64,000 nt of DNA. It comes from Ramlibacter sp. GTDB lineage: Bacteria; Pseudomonadota; Gammaproteobacteria; Burkholderiales; Burkholderiaceae_C. Within the stretch, counting starts at the first letter, position 1. Each line of letters opens with the position of its first letter. Where the stretch lies: contig JAJTCN010000004.1 of the NCBI GenBank assembly GCA_021323335.1, positions 19,852 to 83,851 of the forward strand, written 5' to 3'. Below, in pieces: positions 56,580 to 64,000 of the stretch. Both the position numbers and the translations under genes were made by a program. The notes beneath the pieces were generated by a model that was given only the letters and a program-made list of their open reading frames with translations, was not told the DNA's origin and made no database searches.

Positions 56580-59171
56580 TCAGACCGTCACCTCGCGCGC
56601 CGTGTCCGCGTATTCCTCGATCTGGTCGAAGTTCATGTAGCGGTAGACCTTGTCGCCCTGCTGGTTGATCACGCCCATGTCGGCGTGGTACTCGGCGACC
56701 GTGGGCAGCCGGCCCAGCTTGGAGGCGATCGCGGCCAGTTCCGCCGACGCCAGGAACACGTTGGTGTTCTTGCCCAGGCGGTTGGGGAAGTTGCGGGTGG
56801 AGGTGGACACCACGGTGGCACCTTCCTTCACCTGCGCCTGGTTGCCCATGCACAGGCTGCAGCCGGGCGACTCGGTGCGGGCGCCGGCGCCGCCGAAGTT
56901 GGCGTAGTGGCCCTCGCGGGTCAGCTGCTCGGCGTCCATCTTGGTCGGCGGCGCCACCCACAGCTTGACCGGGATATCGCGCTTGCCTTCCAGCAGCGCG
57001 GAGGCCGCGCGGAAGTGGCCGATGTTGGTCATGCACGAGCCGATGAAGGCCTCGTCGATCTTGGTGTTCTGCACTTCCGACAGCGGCTTGACGTCGTCCG
57101 GGTCGTTCGGGCAGCACAGCAGCGGCTCGGTGATCTCGTTCATGTCGATCTCGATCACCTCGGCGTACTCGGCGTCCTTGTCCGCTTCCAGCAGGTTCGG
57201 CTTGGCCAGCCAGGCCTCGACCGCGCGGATGCGGCGCTCCAGCGAACGCTTGTCCTCGTAGCCCTGCGCGATCATGTTCTTCATCAGCACCACATTCGAC
57301 TGCAGGTACTCGCGCACCGGCGCTTCGTTCAGCTTGACCGTGCAGCCGGCGGCGGAGCGCTCGGCGGAGGCGTCGGACAGCTCGAAGGCCTGTTCCACCT
57401 TCAGGTCCGGCAGGCCCTCGATCTCGAGGATGCGGCCGGAGAAGGCGTTGACCTTGCCCGCCTTGGCCACCGTCAGCAGGCCCTTCTTGATCGCGAAATA
57501 CGGAATGGCGTGCACCAGGTCGCGCAGGGTGATGCCGGGCTGCATCTCGCCCTTGAAGCGCACCAGGATCGACTCGGGCATGTCCAGCGGCATCACGCCG
57601 GTGGCGGCCGCGAAGGCGACCAGGCCCGAACCGGCCGGGAAGCTGATGCCGATGGGGAAGCGCGTGTGGCTGTCGCCGCCGGTGCCCACGGTGTCGGGCA
57701 GCAGCAGGCGGTTCAGCCAGCTGTGGATCACGCCGTCGCCCGGACGCAGCGAGACGCCGCCGCGGTTGCTGATGAAGGCCGGCAGCTCGCGGTGGGTCTT
57801 GACGTCCACCGGCTTCGGGTAGGCCGAGGTGTGGCAGAAGGACTGCATCACCATGTCGGCGGAGAAGCCCAGGCAGGCCAGGTCCTTCAGTTCGTCGCGC
57901 GTCATCGGGCCGGTGGTGTCCTGGCTGCCGACGGTGGTCATGCGCGGCTCGCAGTAGGTGCCCGGGCGCACGCCCTTGCCTTCCGGCAGGCCGACCGCGC
58001 GGCCGACCATCTTCTGCGCCAGCGTGAACCCCTTGCCGGAGTCGACCGGCGGCTTCGGCAGGCGGAACGCGGTGGAGGCGGGCAGGCCCAGGAACTCGCG
58101 CGCCTTGGCGGTGAGCGAGCGGCCGATGATCAGGTTGATGCGGCCGCCGGCGCGCACTTCGTCCAGCAGCACGTCGTTCTTCAGCTGGAAGCGCTCGAAG
58201 ACCTTGCCGTCCTTCTCGATCGTGCCTTCGTACGGGAAGATGTCGACCACGTCGCCCATCTGCAGCTTCGACACGTCCACTTCGATCGGCAGCGCGCCGG
58301 AGTCTTCCTGCGTGTTGAAGTAGATGGGGGCGATCTTGCCGCCCAGCGTGACGCCGCCGAAGCGCTTGTTCGGCACGAACGGGATGTCCTGGCCGGTGAC
58401 CCAGACCGCGCTGTTGGTGGCGGACTTGCGCGACGAGCCGGTGCCCACGACGTCGCCGACATAGGCGACCTGGTGCCCCTTGGCCTTGAGTTCCTCGATG
58501 AACTTCATCGGGCCGCGCTTGCCCTCTTCCTCCGGCTTGAACGCCGCGCCGGGGCGGCTGTTCTTCAGCATCGCCAGGGCGTGCAGCGGGATGTCGGGGC
58601 GCGACCAGGCATCGGGCGCCGGCGACAGGTCGTCGGTGTTGGTTTCACCGGGCACCTTGAACACGGTGACGGTGATCTTCTGCGCCACTTCGGGGCGGCT
58701 GGTGAACCACTCGGCGGCGGCCCAGCTCTGGATCACTTCCTTGGCGAAGGCGTTGCCGGCCCGGGCCTTCTCCGCCACGTCGTGGAAGAAGTCGAACATC
58801 AGCAGCGTCTTCTTCAGGCCGTCGGCGGCGACCTGGGCCACCTGCGGGTCGTCCAGCAGGTCGATCAGCGGCTTGACGTTGTAGCCGCCCACCATGGTGC
58901 CGAGCAGTTCGGTCGCCTTGGCCTTGCTGATCGCCGCCACGGAAAGATCCCCATGCGCGACGGCGGCGAGGAAGCTCGCCTTCACCTTGGCCGCGTCGTC
59001 CACGCCCGGCGGCACGCGGTGCGTCAGCAGGTCCAGCAGGAAGGATTCTTCCTTGGCCGGGGCCGACTTGATCAGCTCGATCACGTCGGCGGTCTGCTTG
59101 GCGGACAGCGGCAGCGGGGGGATGCCGAGCGCAGCGCGCTCGGCAACGTGTTCAACATAGGCTTGCAACAT
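56580..59171 (-). CDS. acnB: Aconitate hydratase B
   Basis: 863 residues, the standard AcnB length. Domain marks: N-terminal helical HEAT-like domain, [18 protein letters not shown] and [18 protein letters not shown], later DSHTRFPIG and the Fe-S cysteine segment [13 protein letters not shown] and [11 protein letters not shown]. Reading the whole frame shows no deletion, unlike acnA and mdh. It is the last gene of mdh-lyase-small protein-acnB, a TCA operon on the minus strand. Confidence 0.95.
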   Translation of the reverse strand: MLQAYVEHVAERAALGIPPLPLSAKQTADVIELIKSAPAKEESFLLDLLTHRVPPGVDDAAKVKASFLAAVAHGDLSVAAISKAKATELLGTMVGGYNVKPLIDLLDDPQVAQVAADGLKKTLLMFDFFHDVAEKARAGNAFAKEVIQSWAAAEWFTSRPEVAQKITVTVFKVPGETNTDDLSPAPDAWSRPDIPLHALAMLKNSRPGAAFKPEEEGKRGPMKFIEELKAKGHQVAYVGDVVGTGSSRKSATNSAVWVTGQDIPFVPNKRFGGVTLGGKIAPIYFNTQEDSGALPIEVDVSKLQMGDVVDIFPYEGTIEKDGKVFERFQLKNDVLLDEVRAGGRINLIIGRSLTAKAREFLGLPASTAFRLPKPPVDSGKGFTLAQKMVGRAVGLPEGKGVRPGTYCEPRMTTVGSQDTTGPMTRDELKDLACLGFSADMVMQSFCHTSAYPKPVDVKTHRELPAFISNRGGVSLRPGDGVIHSWLNRLLLPDTVGTGGDSHTRFPIGISFPAGSGLVAFAAATGVMPLDMPESILVRFKGEMQPGITLRDLVHAIPYFAIKKGLLTVAKAGKVNAFSGRILEIEGLPDLKVEQAFELSDASAERSAAGCTVKLNEAPVREYLQSNVVLMKNMIAQGYEDKRSLERRIRAVEAWLAKPNLLEADKDAEYAEVIEIDMNEITEPLLCCPNDPDDVKPLSEVQNTKIDEAFIGSCMTNIGHFRAASALLEGKRDIPVKLWVAPPTKMDAEQLTREGHYANFGGAGARTESPGCSLCMGNQAQVKEGATVVSTSTRNFPNRLGKNTNVFLASAELAAIASKLGRLPTVAEYHADMGVINQQGDKVYRYMNFDQIEEYADTAREVTV

Positions 59172-59199
59172 GGGGGCTTCTCTCCGTGGGGTCAGGGCG

Positions 59200-59781
59200 C
59201 TACTGCGCCGTTGGGGTTGCGGCCGGCGCCGCGGCGGCAGGCGACGGTTCGAGGATGTTGATCGCCGGGCGGGTCTTCATGTCCTCGGCGAACTTCAACT
59301 GCTCCGGGCTCTGGCATTCGTCGGCGAGGCGCTTGCCTTCCTTCTGGTTCATCAGCATCGACTTGTTGGCGATCTGCAGGAACAGGGCGCCCCGGGCGGT
59401 GTCTTCCAGGCGGATGGCGCCGGTGCGGCTTTCGACCGGATGCATGACGAAGCGGTTGATGCCGTGCGTGACCAGGAAGTAACCCTCGCGCTTGCGCGCC
59501 TTGATCACCACCTTGGCGCCCAGCTCGCACTTGATCTCGCCCACGTACACCCGCTTGGCGATCTCCAGCTCCGCGGGCGTCAGCTTGTCGGACGGGTCGT
59601 TCTCCTCCAGCGGGGTCGACACTTCGATGGCCTTCGCCTTGGCAGCCTTGGTGGGCGTGGCCTTGGCGGGCGCGGCCTTCGCGGCGGGCTTGGCTGCAGG
59701 CTTGGCGGCCGGGGACGCCGTCTGGGCCTGGGCGGCGACGGACAGCGAGGCGATGGCGATCGAGGCGAGCAACAACTTCAT
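59200..59781 (-). CDS. Secreted hypothetical protein, 193 aa, in the TCA operon
   Basis: Signal peptide 1-19 (ends AQA), then an Ala/Lys/Pro-rich repeat stretch (about 22-50, AAKPAAK units), then about 130 folded residues ([61 protein letters not shown]). No domain recognised. Cysteines near 83 and 155 could pair. It lies 28 bases before acnB and 19 bases after the lyase gene, so probably cotranscribed with both. Confidence 0.72.
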   Translation of the reverse strand: MKLLLASIAIASLSVAAQAQTASPAAKPAAKPAAKAAPAKATPTKAAKAKAIEVSTPLEENDPSDKLTPAELEIAKRVYVGEIKCELGAKVVIKARKREGYFLVTHGINRFVMHPVESRTGAIRLEDTARGALFLQIANKSMLMNQKEGKRLADECQSPEQLKFAEDMKTRPAINILEPSPAAAAPAATPTAQ

Positions 59782-59800
59782 GGCGTTCTCCTTTGGACTT

Positions 59801-60790
59801 TCATGGACGCGGGGCGGCGAACCACGCCCGCGCTGGGTCGGGCAGCTGCCTCCCGGTCCCGTGTGCCCTCTCCAGCACTTGCCAGTAGTAGCGGTAGCTC
59901 GCCCTGTCCTCGAGTTTGCCGTCGAAGCTGATCGGCGCCCACCTTGCCGCCTCCGCCTCCAGAAGAATCTGTGACGCCTTGTGAATTTCGTCAGCTGTGG
60001 GAGCGAACACTTCCACGATGGTCCTGATCTGGTCAGGGTGGATGCTCCACATGCGGGTGTAACCGAATTCGTTGGCTGCGCGCGACGCCGCGGCCCGGAA
60101 AGCGGCCTGGTCCCGGAATTCGGTGACCACGCCATGCGACGGCACCTTGCCGTGCGCATGGCAGGCCGACGCGATCTCCAGCTTGGCGCGCACCACCAGC
60201 GGGTGCGTGAACTGCCCCTGCACGCCCATCCCCTCCGAGGGGATCGCGCCGCCGTGGGCCGACACGAAGTCCATCAGGCCGAAGCTCAGGGACTGCATGC
60301 GCGGGTGACCAGCGATGTCGAATGCCCGATGAACGGCGGCGGGCGACTCGATCAGGCCCTGCAGCGGCAGGCCCTTCGCGCCGGCGGCGTCCAGCGCGCG
60401 GCTGGCGCGCTCGACATCCTCGACCCGTTCCACCTTCGGCAGCATCACGTGCACCAGCCGGTGCCCCGCCTTGCCGGCGATGGCCTCGATGTCGCTTTCG
60501 AAGGCGGGGTGGTCGACGGGATGCACCCGCACCGCGACGCGCGCACCGGGCCTGGCGCCGAGCGCCAGCTCCGTCACCAGCGCAGCATGCTCCTTCTCGC
60601 CGCCCACCGGGGCGCCGTCCTCGCAATCGAGCGTGACGTCGAACACGCACGCGCCGAACTCCTGCGCCAGCTCCTGCTGCAGCTGCAGGCTCTTGCGCAT
60701 GCGCGCCTCGACACCGCTGTAGTGGTCGCACACCGGCAGCGTGCCGGTGCGCGCCTGGGCGCCGAGGAGGACGTCTCGCGGGTGGTTCAT
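59801..60790 (-). CDS. HpcH/HpaI aldolase, CitE-like (malyl-CoA / citramalyl-CoA lyase type)
   Basis: 329 residues. TIM-barrel lyase with the family marks VTLDCEDGAP near residue 55, VMLPKVERVEDVE and LQGLIESPAAVH, GLMDFVSAHGG. The enzymes in this group cleave or make malyl-CoA, beta-methylmalyl-CoA or citramalyl-CoA. Being inside the mdh-acnB operon suggests a link to acetyl-CoA or glyoxylate metabolism. The ATG shares a base with the mdh stop. Which substrate is used is not decided by sequence alone. Confidence 0.82.
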   Translation of the reverse strand: MNHPRDVLLGAQARTGTLPVCDHYSGVEARMRKSLQLQQELAQEFGACVFDVTLDCEDGAPVGGEKEHAALVTELALGARPGARVAVRVHPVDHPAFESDIEAIAGKAGHRLVHVMLPKVERVEDVERASRALDAAGAKGLPLQGLIESPAAVHRAFDIAGHPRMQSLSFGLMDFVSAHGGAIPSEGMGVQGQFTHPLVVRAKLEIASACHAHGKVPSHGVVTEFRDQAAFRAAASRAANEFGYTRMWSIHPDQIRTIVEVFAPTADEIHKASQILLEAEAARWAPISFDGKLEDRASYRYYWQVLERAHGTGRQLPDPARAWFAAPRP

Positions 60791-61697
60791 CAGAGCAGGT
60801 GCGAAACGCCGGCCTGCTCGTCCTGCAGTTCCTTCAGCGTCACGTTGATGCGTTCCTGCGAGAACTGGTCGATCTCCAGGCCTTCGACGACCTTGTATTC
60901 ACCGTTCTGCGTGGTCACCGGGAAGCCGAACATCGTGTCCTTGGGGATGCCGTACTGGCCGTCCGAGGGGATGCCCATGGTGACCCACTTGCCGTTGCTG
61001 CCCAGGGCCCAGTCGCGCATGTGGTCGATGGCGGCGTTGGCGCGTTCCATTCCTGGTCGTTGATCATGTCCTTGACGGACTTGCCGTTGACCGTGGCGAA
61101 GCGGTAGTCGGCATACATGGTGGGCGAGTGGTTGCCCCACACCGTCAGCTTCTCGATGTCGGCCACCTTGGTGCCGGTCTTGGCGGCGACCTGCGACAGC
61201 GCGCGGTTGTGGTCCAGGCGGAGCATGGCGGTGAAGTTCTTGCGCGGCAGGCTCGGCGCGCTCTTCATCGCGATGTAGGCGTTGGTGTTGGCCGGGTTGC
61301 CGACCACCAGCACCTTGACGTTGCGCGAGGCCACCTTGTCCAGGGCCTGGCCCTGGCCGATGAAGATCTTGCCGTTGATGGACAGCAGCTCCGAGCGTTC
61401 CATGCCGGCCTTGCGCGGCATGGAGCCGACCAGCAGCGCGTAGTCGGTGTCCTTGAAGGCGGTCATGGGGTCGCCATGCGCCTCCATGCCGGCCAGCAGC
61501 GGGAAGGCGCAGTCTTCCAATTCCATCATCACGCCCTTGAGCGCCTTCTGCGGGCCTTCCGCCGGCACTTCGAGCAGCTGCAGGATCACGGGCTGGTCCT
61601 TGCCCAGCATTTCGCCGGAGGCGATGCGGAACAGCAGGGCGTAACCGATCTGGCCGGCGGCGCCGGTGACGGCGACGCGAACGGGCTTCTTGCTCAT
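60790..61697 (-). pseudogene. mdh: Malate dehydrogenase with internal deletion and frameshift
   Basis: Residues 1 to about 217 match MDH in the first frame ([46 protein letters not shown]). After MINDQEWN the frame is lost: the expected residues (to about [14 protein letters not shown]) are missing and the rest ([14 protein letters not shown] to VSHLL) reads in another frame. The gene spans 908 bases; intact MDH (327-328 residues) needs about 984-987, so 76-79 bases are lost near 61043-61052. As written MDH is truncated. The catalytic His and NAD region are kept; a helix near the C-terminus is missing. May be an assembly error. Confidence 0.85.
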
Positions 61698-61751
61698 GGG
61701 AATCTCCGAAGATTTTACGCGGACAAACCCTGAGGGTCAATTTGTCTTATG

Positions 61752-61763
61752 TCTTATATAAGA
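61752..61763. promoter_or_regulatory. Palindrome TCTTATATAAGA, candidate GntR operator, copy 2
   Basis: A perfect 12-base palindrome between mdh (start 61697, minus) and the GntR gene (start 61807, plus), 54 bases from mdh and 43 from the regulator. A partial copy TGTCTTAT lies directly before it. The same 12-mer is at 41766-41777. Suits a dimeric GntR-type regulator; binding is inferred. Confidence 0.68.
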
Positions 61764-61806
61764 TATCATTGCCCTGCATCCGGGCGCTTGCCGCGCCCGC
61801 CGCGCC

Positions 61807-62586
61807 ATGGCAGCCACCACCTCCTCCGCCGACACGCCCCCTGCCGCCGAAGCCGCGTCGCCGGCCACGCCGGCGTTCAGCCCGCTGTACCAGCAGATCA
61901 AGGGGCTGATCCTGCAAAGCCTGGAGACCGGCGAGTGGAAGCCGGGCGAATCCATTCCCAGCGAGATGGACCTGGCGGCGCGCTTCCGCGTGAGCCAGGG
62001 CACCGTGCGCAAGGCCATCGACGAACTCGCCGCCGAGAACCTGGTGGTGCGCCGCCAGGGCAAGGGCACCTTCGTGGCCACCCACAGCGAGCAGCACGTG
62101 CGCTACCGCTTCCTGAAGCTGGTGCCGGACAGCGGCGAGCGCGAGGGTCCGGCCCAGCGCACCATCCTCGAATGCCGGCGCCAGCGCGCCAGCGCGGAGG
62201 TCGCCCGCGCGCTCGCGCTGCGCACCGGCGACGCCGTGGTGCAGGTCAAGCGCGTGCTCTCCTTCGCCGGCGCGCCGACCATCCTGGAAGACCTCTGGCT
62301 GCCAGGCACCACCTTCAAGGGCCTCACGGCCGACCAACTGGACGCCCACCAGGGCCCGACCTACGCGCTGTTCGAGCTGGAGTTCGGCGTGCGCATGGTG
62401 CGGGCCGAAGAAAAGATCCGCGCCGTGGCGGCCGATGCGCAGCAGGCCGCGCTGCTCGCATGCGAGCCCGGCGCGCCGCTGCTCTCGGTGGAGCGCCTTT
62501 CCTACACCTACAACGACGTGCCGATGGAACTGCGGCGCGGCCTCTATCGCACGGACACGCATCACTACCGCAACGACCTGAGCTGA
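61807..62586 (+). CDS. GntR-family (HutC/FarR type) transcriptional regulator
   Basis: 259 residues. Winged HTH (about 27-90; PLYQQIKGLILQSLETGEWKPGESIPSEMDLAARFRVSQGTVRKAIDELA) and a C-terminal UTRA ligand-binding domain (about 100-255). It lies between the mdh operon and the sdhCDA operon, so it probably regulates TCA genes; the effector is unknown. The ATG has no strong ribosome-binding site nearby. Confidence 0.9.
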   Translation: MAATTSSADTPPAAEAASPATPAFSPLYQQIKGLILQSLETGEWKPGESIPSEMDLAARFRVSQGTVRKAIDELAAENLVVRRQGKGTFVATHSEQHVRYRFLKLVPDSGEREGPAQRTILECRRQRASAEVARALALRTGDAVVQVKRVLSFAGAPTILEDLWLPGTTFKGLTADQLDAHQGPTYALFELEFGVRMVRAEEKIRAVAADAQQAALLACEPGAPLLSVERLSYTYNDVPMELRRGLYRTDTHHYRNDLS

Positions 62587-62709
62587 TGCCCGCGCGGGCG
62601 CGGGCCGAATATTGCAACCTTCGTGTCAGCCTGTTGCGTTGCAATAGAATTTAGGGTTGCCCCCTATGCACATCATCCCCTTGCGCCTGCATTCCTGAAA
62701 GAAACGCCC
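62587..62709. promoter_or_regulatory. Promoter region of sdhCDA
   Basis: A 123-base gap containing TAGAAT (62645-62650), a plausible -10 element, and two TTGCAA-type motifs (62612 and near 62634) that could be regulatory. The -35 element is weak. Promoter assignment is provisional. Confidence 0.4.
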
Positions 62710-63135
62710 ATGCCAGAGCTCGCCAAGAAGCGGCCGGAATTCCGCAACATCAACGCCTTCAAGGACCTGCCGGGCTACCGCTGGCCGGTGGCCGCCCTGG
62801 TTTCCGGCATGCACCGGTTCAGCGGCGTGCTGATGTTCGTGCTGCTGCCCCTGATCATCTGGATCTTCGACAACTCCGTGTCGTCCGAGATCTCCTTCGC
62901 GCGCTTCCGCTCCGCCTTCGAGACGGGCGCCTCCGGCATCTTCCTGAAGCTGGTGGCCCTGGCCCTCATCTGGGCCTACCTGCACCACTTCATCGCGGGC
63001 CTGCGCCACGTCTGGATGGACGTCAGCCACGCCGCGGTCAGCAAGCAGTTCGGCGCCACCTCCGGCAAGGTGACCATCGCGGTCAGCCTGGTGCTGACGG
63101 TCCTGCTGGGCGCCAAGTTGTTCGGCGTTTATTGA
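62710..63135 (+). CDS. sdhC: Succinate dehydrogenase cytochrome b556 subunit
   Basis: 141 residues with three membrane spans. Family motif near the N-terminus (SGMHRFSGVLM) and the heme-ligand region LHHFIAGLRHVWMD. First gene of sdhCDA; ATG 62710 gives MPELAKKRPEF. Anchors the enzyme and binds quinone and heme b. Confidence 0.9.
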   Translation: MPELAKKRPEFRNINAFKDLPGYRWPVAALVSGMHRFSGVLMFVLLPLIIWIFDNSVSSEISFARFRSAFETGASGIFLKLVALALIWAYLHHFIAGLRHVWMDVSHAAVSKQFGATSGKVTIAVSLVLTVLLGAKLFGVY

Positions 63136-63189
63136 TTTTCTTGTGGGACAGATCTTCAGCTCTGTCCCCAACTGAATAGGACATATTGC

Positions 63190-63555
63190 ATGGCAGTCAA
63201 TTACGGCTCGCGCCGCACCGTCGTCGGCGCGCACTACGGCACCCGCGACTGGCTGGCGCAGCGCGTCACGGCCCTCCTGATGGCGCTGTTCACCCTGGTG
63301 GTGCTGGCGCAGGTGATCTTCTCCAGCGGACCCATCGGCTACGACAACTGGGCCGGCATCTTCAACCCGCAGTGGATGAAGGCACTGACCTTCGCCACCA
63401 TCGTGGGCCTGATCTACCACGTGTGGGTCGGGATGCGCGAAGTGCTGATGGACTACGTGCAGCCGGTGGGCGTGCGCCTCGCGCTGCAGATCCTGGTCAT
63501 CGTGTGGCTGGTCGGCTGCGCAGGCTGGGCGATCCAGGTCCTCTGGCGGGTTTGA
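63190..63555 (+). CDS. sdhD: Succinate dehydrogenase hydrophobic anchor subunit
   Basis: 121 residues with three membrane spans. Begins [17 protein letters not shown] and contains [16 protein letters not shown], with a His/Arg pattern typical of SdhD. The gap to sdhC is 54 bases and to sdhA 5 bases. Confidence 0.88.
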   Translation: MAVNYGSRRTVVGAHYGTRDWLAQRVTALLMALFTLVVLAQVIFSSGPIGYDNWAGIFNPQWMKALTFATIVGLIYHVWVGMREVLMDYVQPVGVRLALQILVIVWLVGCAGWAIQVLWRV

Positions 63556-63560
63556 AGAAC

Positions 63561-64000
63561 ATGTCCTACACCAACAAGAACATCACCACCCGCAAGTTCG
63601 ACGTCGTCATCGTCGGCGCCGGCGGCTCCGGCATGCGCGCGTCGCTGCAGCTCTCCCTGGCGGGGCTGAACGTCGCGGTGCTCTCCAAGGTCTTCCCCAC
63701 CCGCTCGCACACGGTGGCGGCGCAGGGCGGCATCGGCGCCTCGCTGGGCAACATGTCGGAAGACAACTGGCACTACCACTTCTACGACACGGTCAAGGGC
63801 TCCGACTGGCTGGGCGACCAGGACGCCATCGAGTTCATGTGCCGCGAAGCGCCCAAGGTCGTGTACGAGCTCGAGCACTTCGGCATGCCGTTCGACCGCA
63901 ACCCGGACGGCACGATCTACCAGCGCCCGTTCGGCGGCCACACCGCCAACTACGGCGAGAAGCCGGTGCAGCGCGCCTGCGCCGCGGCCGACCGCACCGG
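63561..64000 (+). CDS. sdhA: Succinate dehydrogenase flavoprotein subunit (3' end outside window)
   Basis: 147 codons are visible. The FAD-binding motif [13 protein letters not shown] (15-27) and the covalent FAD site [12 protein letters not shown] (His50) are present. Continues past the window end. Oxidises succinate to fumarate and passes electrons to SdhB. Confidence 0.94.
   Translation, partial: MSYTNKNITTRKFDVVIVGAGGSGMRASLQLSLAGLNVAVLSKVFPTRSHTVAAQGGIGASLGNMSEDNWHYHFYDTVKGSDWLGDQDAIEFMCREAPKVVYELEHFGMPFDRNPDGTIYQRPFGGHTANYGEKPVQRACAAADRT

Noticed and set aside
55524..59261. 1245-codon plus-strand frame opposite sbmA-like and acnB
   Set aside because: Composition is His/Arg/Gln-rich and it spans a terminator; acnB and the transporter on the other strand are certain.
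60915..61697. Treating the shorter frame as an intact 260-residue MDH
   Set aside because: Its last residues after MINDQEWN are not MDH-like and the real C-terminus continues in another frame.

Overview
The window is GC-rich, densely coding and reads as chromosomal sequence from a betaproteobacterium of the order Burkholderiales, most likely family Comamonadaceae (Ramlibacter or Variovorax-like). The basis is protein-level resemblance (KynB/KynU/KynA, SirB1, DUF3579, the PcnB-FolK-Hda-PurM neighbourhood, an infA with a [11 protein letters not shown] core) and the intergenic palindromes typical of this group. The genus is inference. I saw no rRNA, tRNA, CRISPR array, transposase, integrase or prophage gene.

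Layout. 1-6.1 kb: a PAS/PDC sensor kinase cut by the window edge, small proteins, a DMT exporter and the DEAD-box helicase DbpA. 6.1-8.9 kb: a two-gene DNA-repair operon, a radical SAM protein plus a DUF4130-UdgX fusion. 8.9-14.4 kb: an RcnB-like secreted protein, an SDR dehydrogenase, an unknown protein and a large 7TM hybrid histidine kinase with receiver and HPt domains. 14.4-27.6 kb: IF-1, GshA, SRPBCC and YidB-like proteins, a carboxylesterase, an HPF-like ribosome factor, a PA2779/PA2778 pair, a serine hydrolase, a NUDIX protein, two L,D-transpeptidases and a DUF808 membrane protein. 27.6-30.6 kb: two c-type cytochromes, a tyrosine phosphatase-like protein and an isolated atpE-like gene. 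30.6-37.6 kb: folK-pcnB-HAD-hda-AI-2E transporter, divergent from purM and an MFS gene. 37.7-44.9 kb: a ParA-like ATPase, SirB1-like protein, murJ, rpsT, DUF3579, argD-argF and a YkgJ cysteine-cluster protein. 45-49 kb: kynB-kynU-kynA (tryptophan to anthranilate) facing an FAD monooxygenase coupled to acnA. 51.7-54 kb: serC-serA. 54-56.5 kb: a membrane protein divergent from an MmyB-type regulator, and a short SbmA-like transporter. 56.5-64 kb: a TCA-cycle block with mdh, an HpcH/citE-like lyase, a small secreted protein and acnB on the minus strand, divergent from a GntR regulator and sdhC-sdhD-sdhA, the last cut by the window end.

Points that stand out. The perfect palindrome TCTTATATAAGA occurs twice, between mdh and the GntR gene and upstream of the DUF3579 gene, and is a candidate operator. 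acnA carries two internal deletions that remove active-site segments, and mdh carries one frameshifting deletion; these are either real lesions or assembly errors. A palindromic repeat family (GTAGGCTGGCGGTGA at the ends) has two copies 25 kb apart. A 10-bp tandem duplication doubles the start codon of a small gene at 44.5 kb. The UdgX fusion beside its radical SAM partner is the best candidate for a poorly described system.
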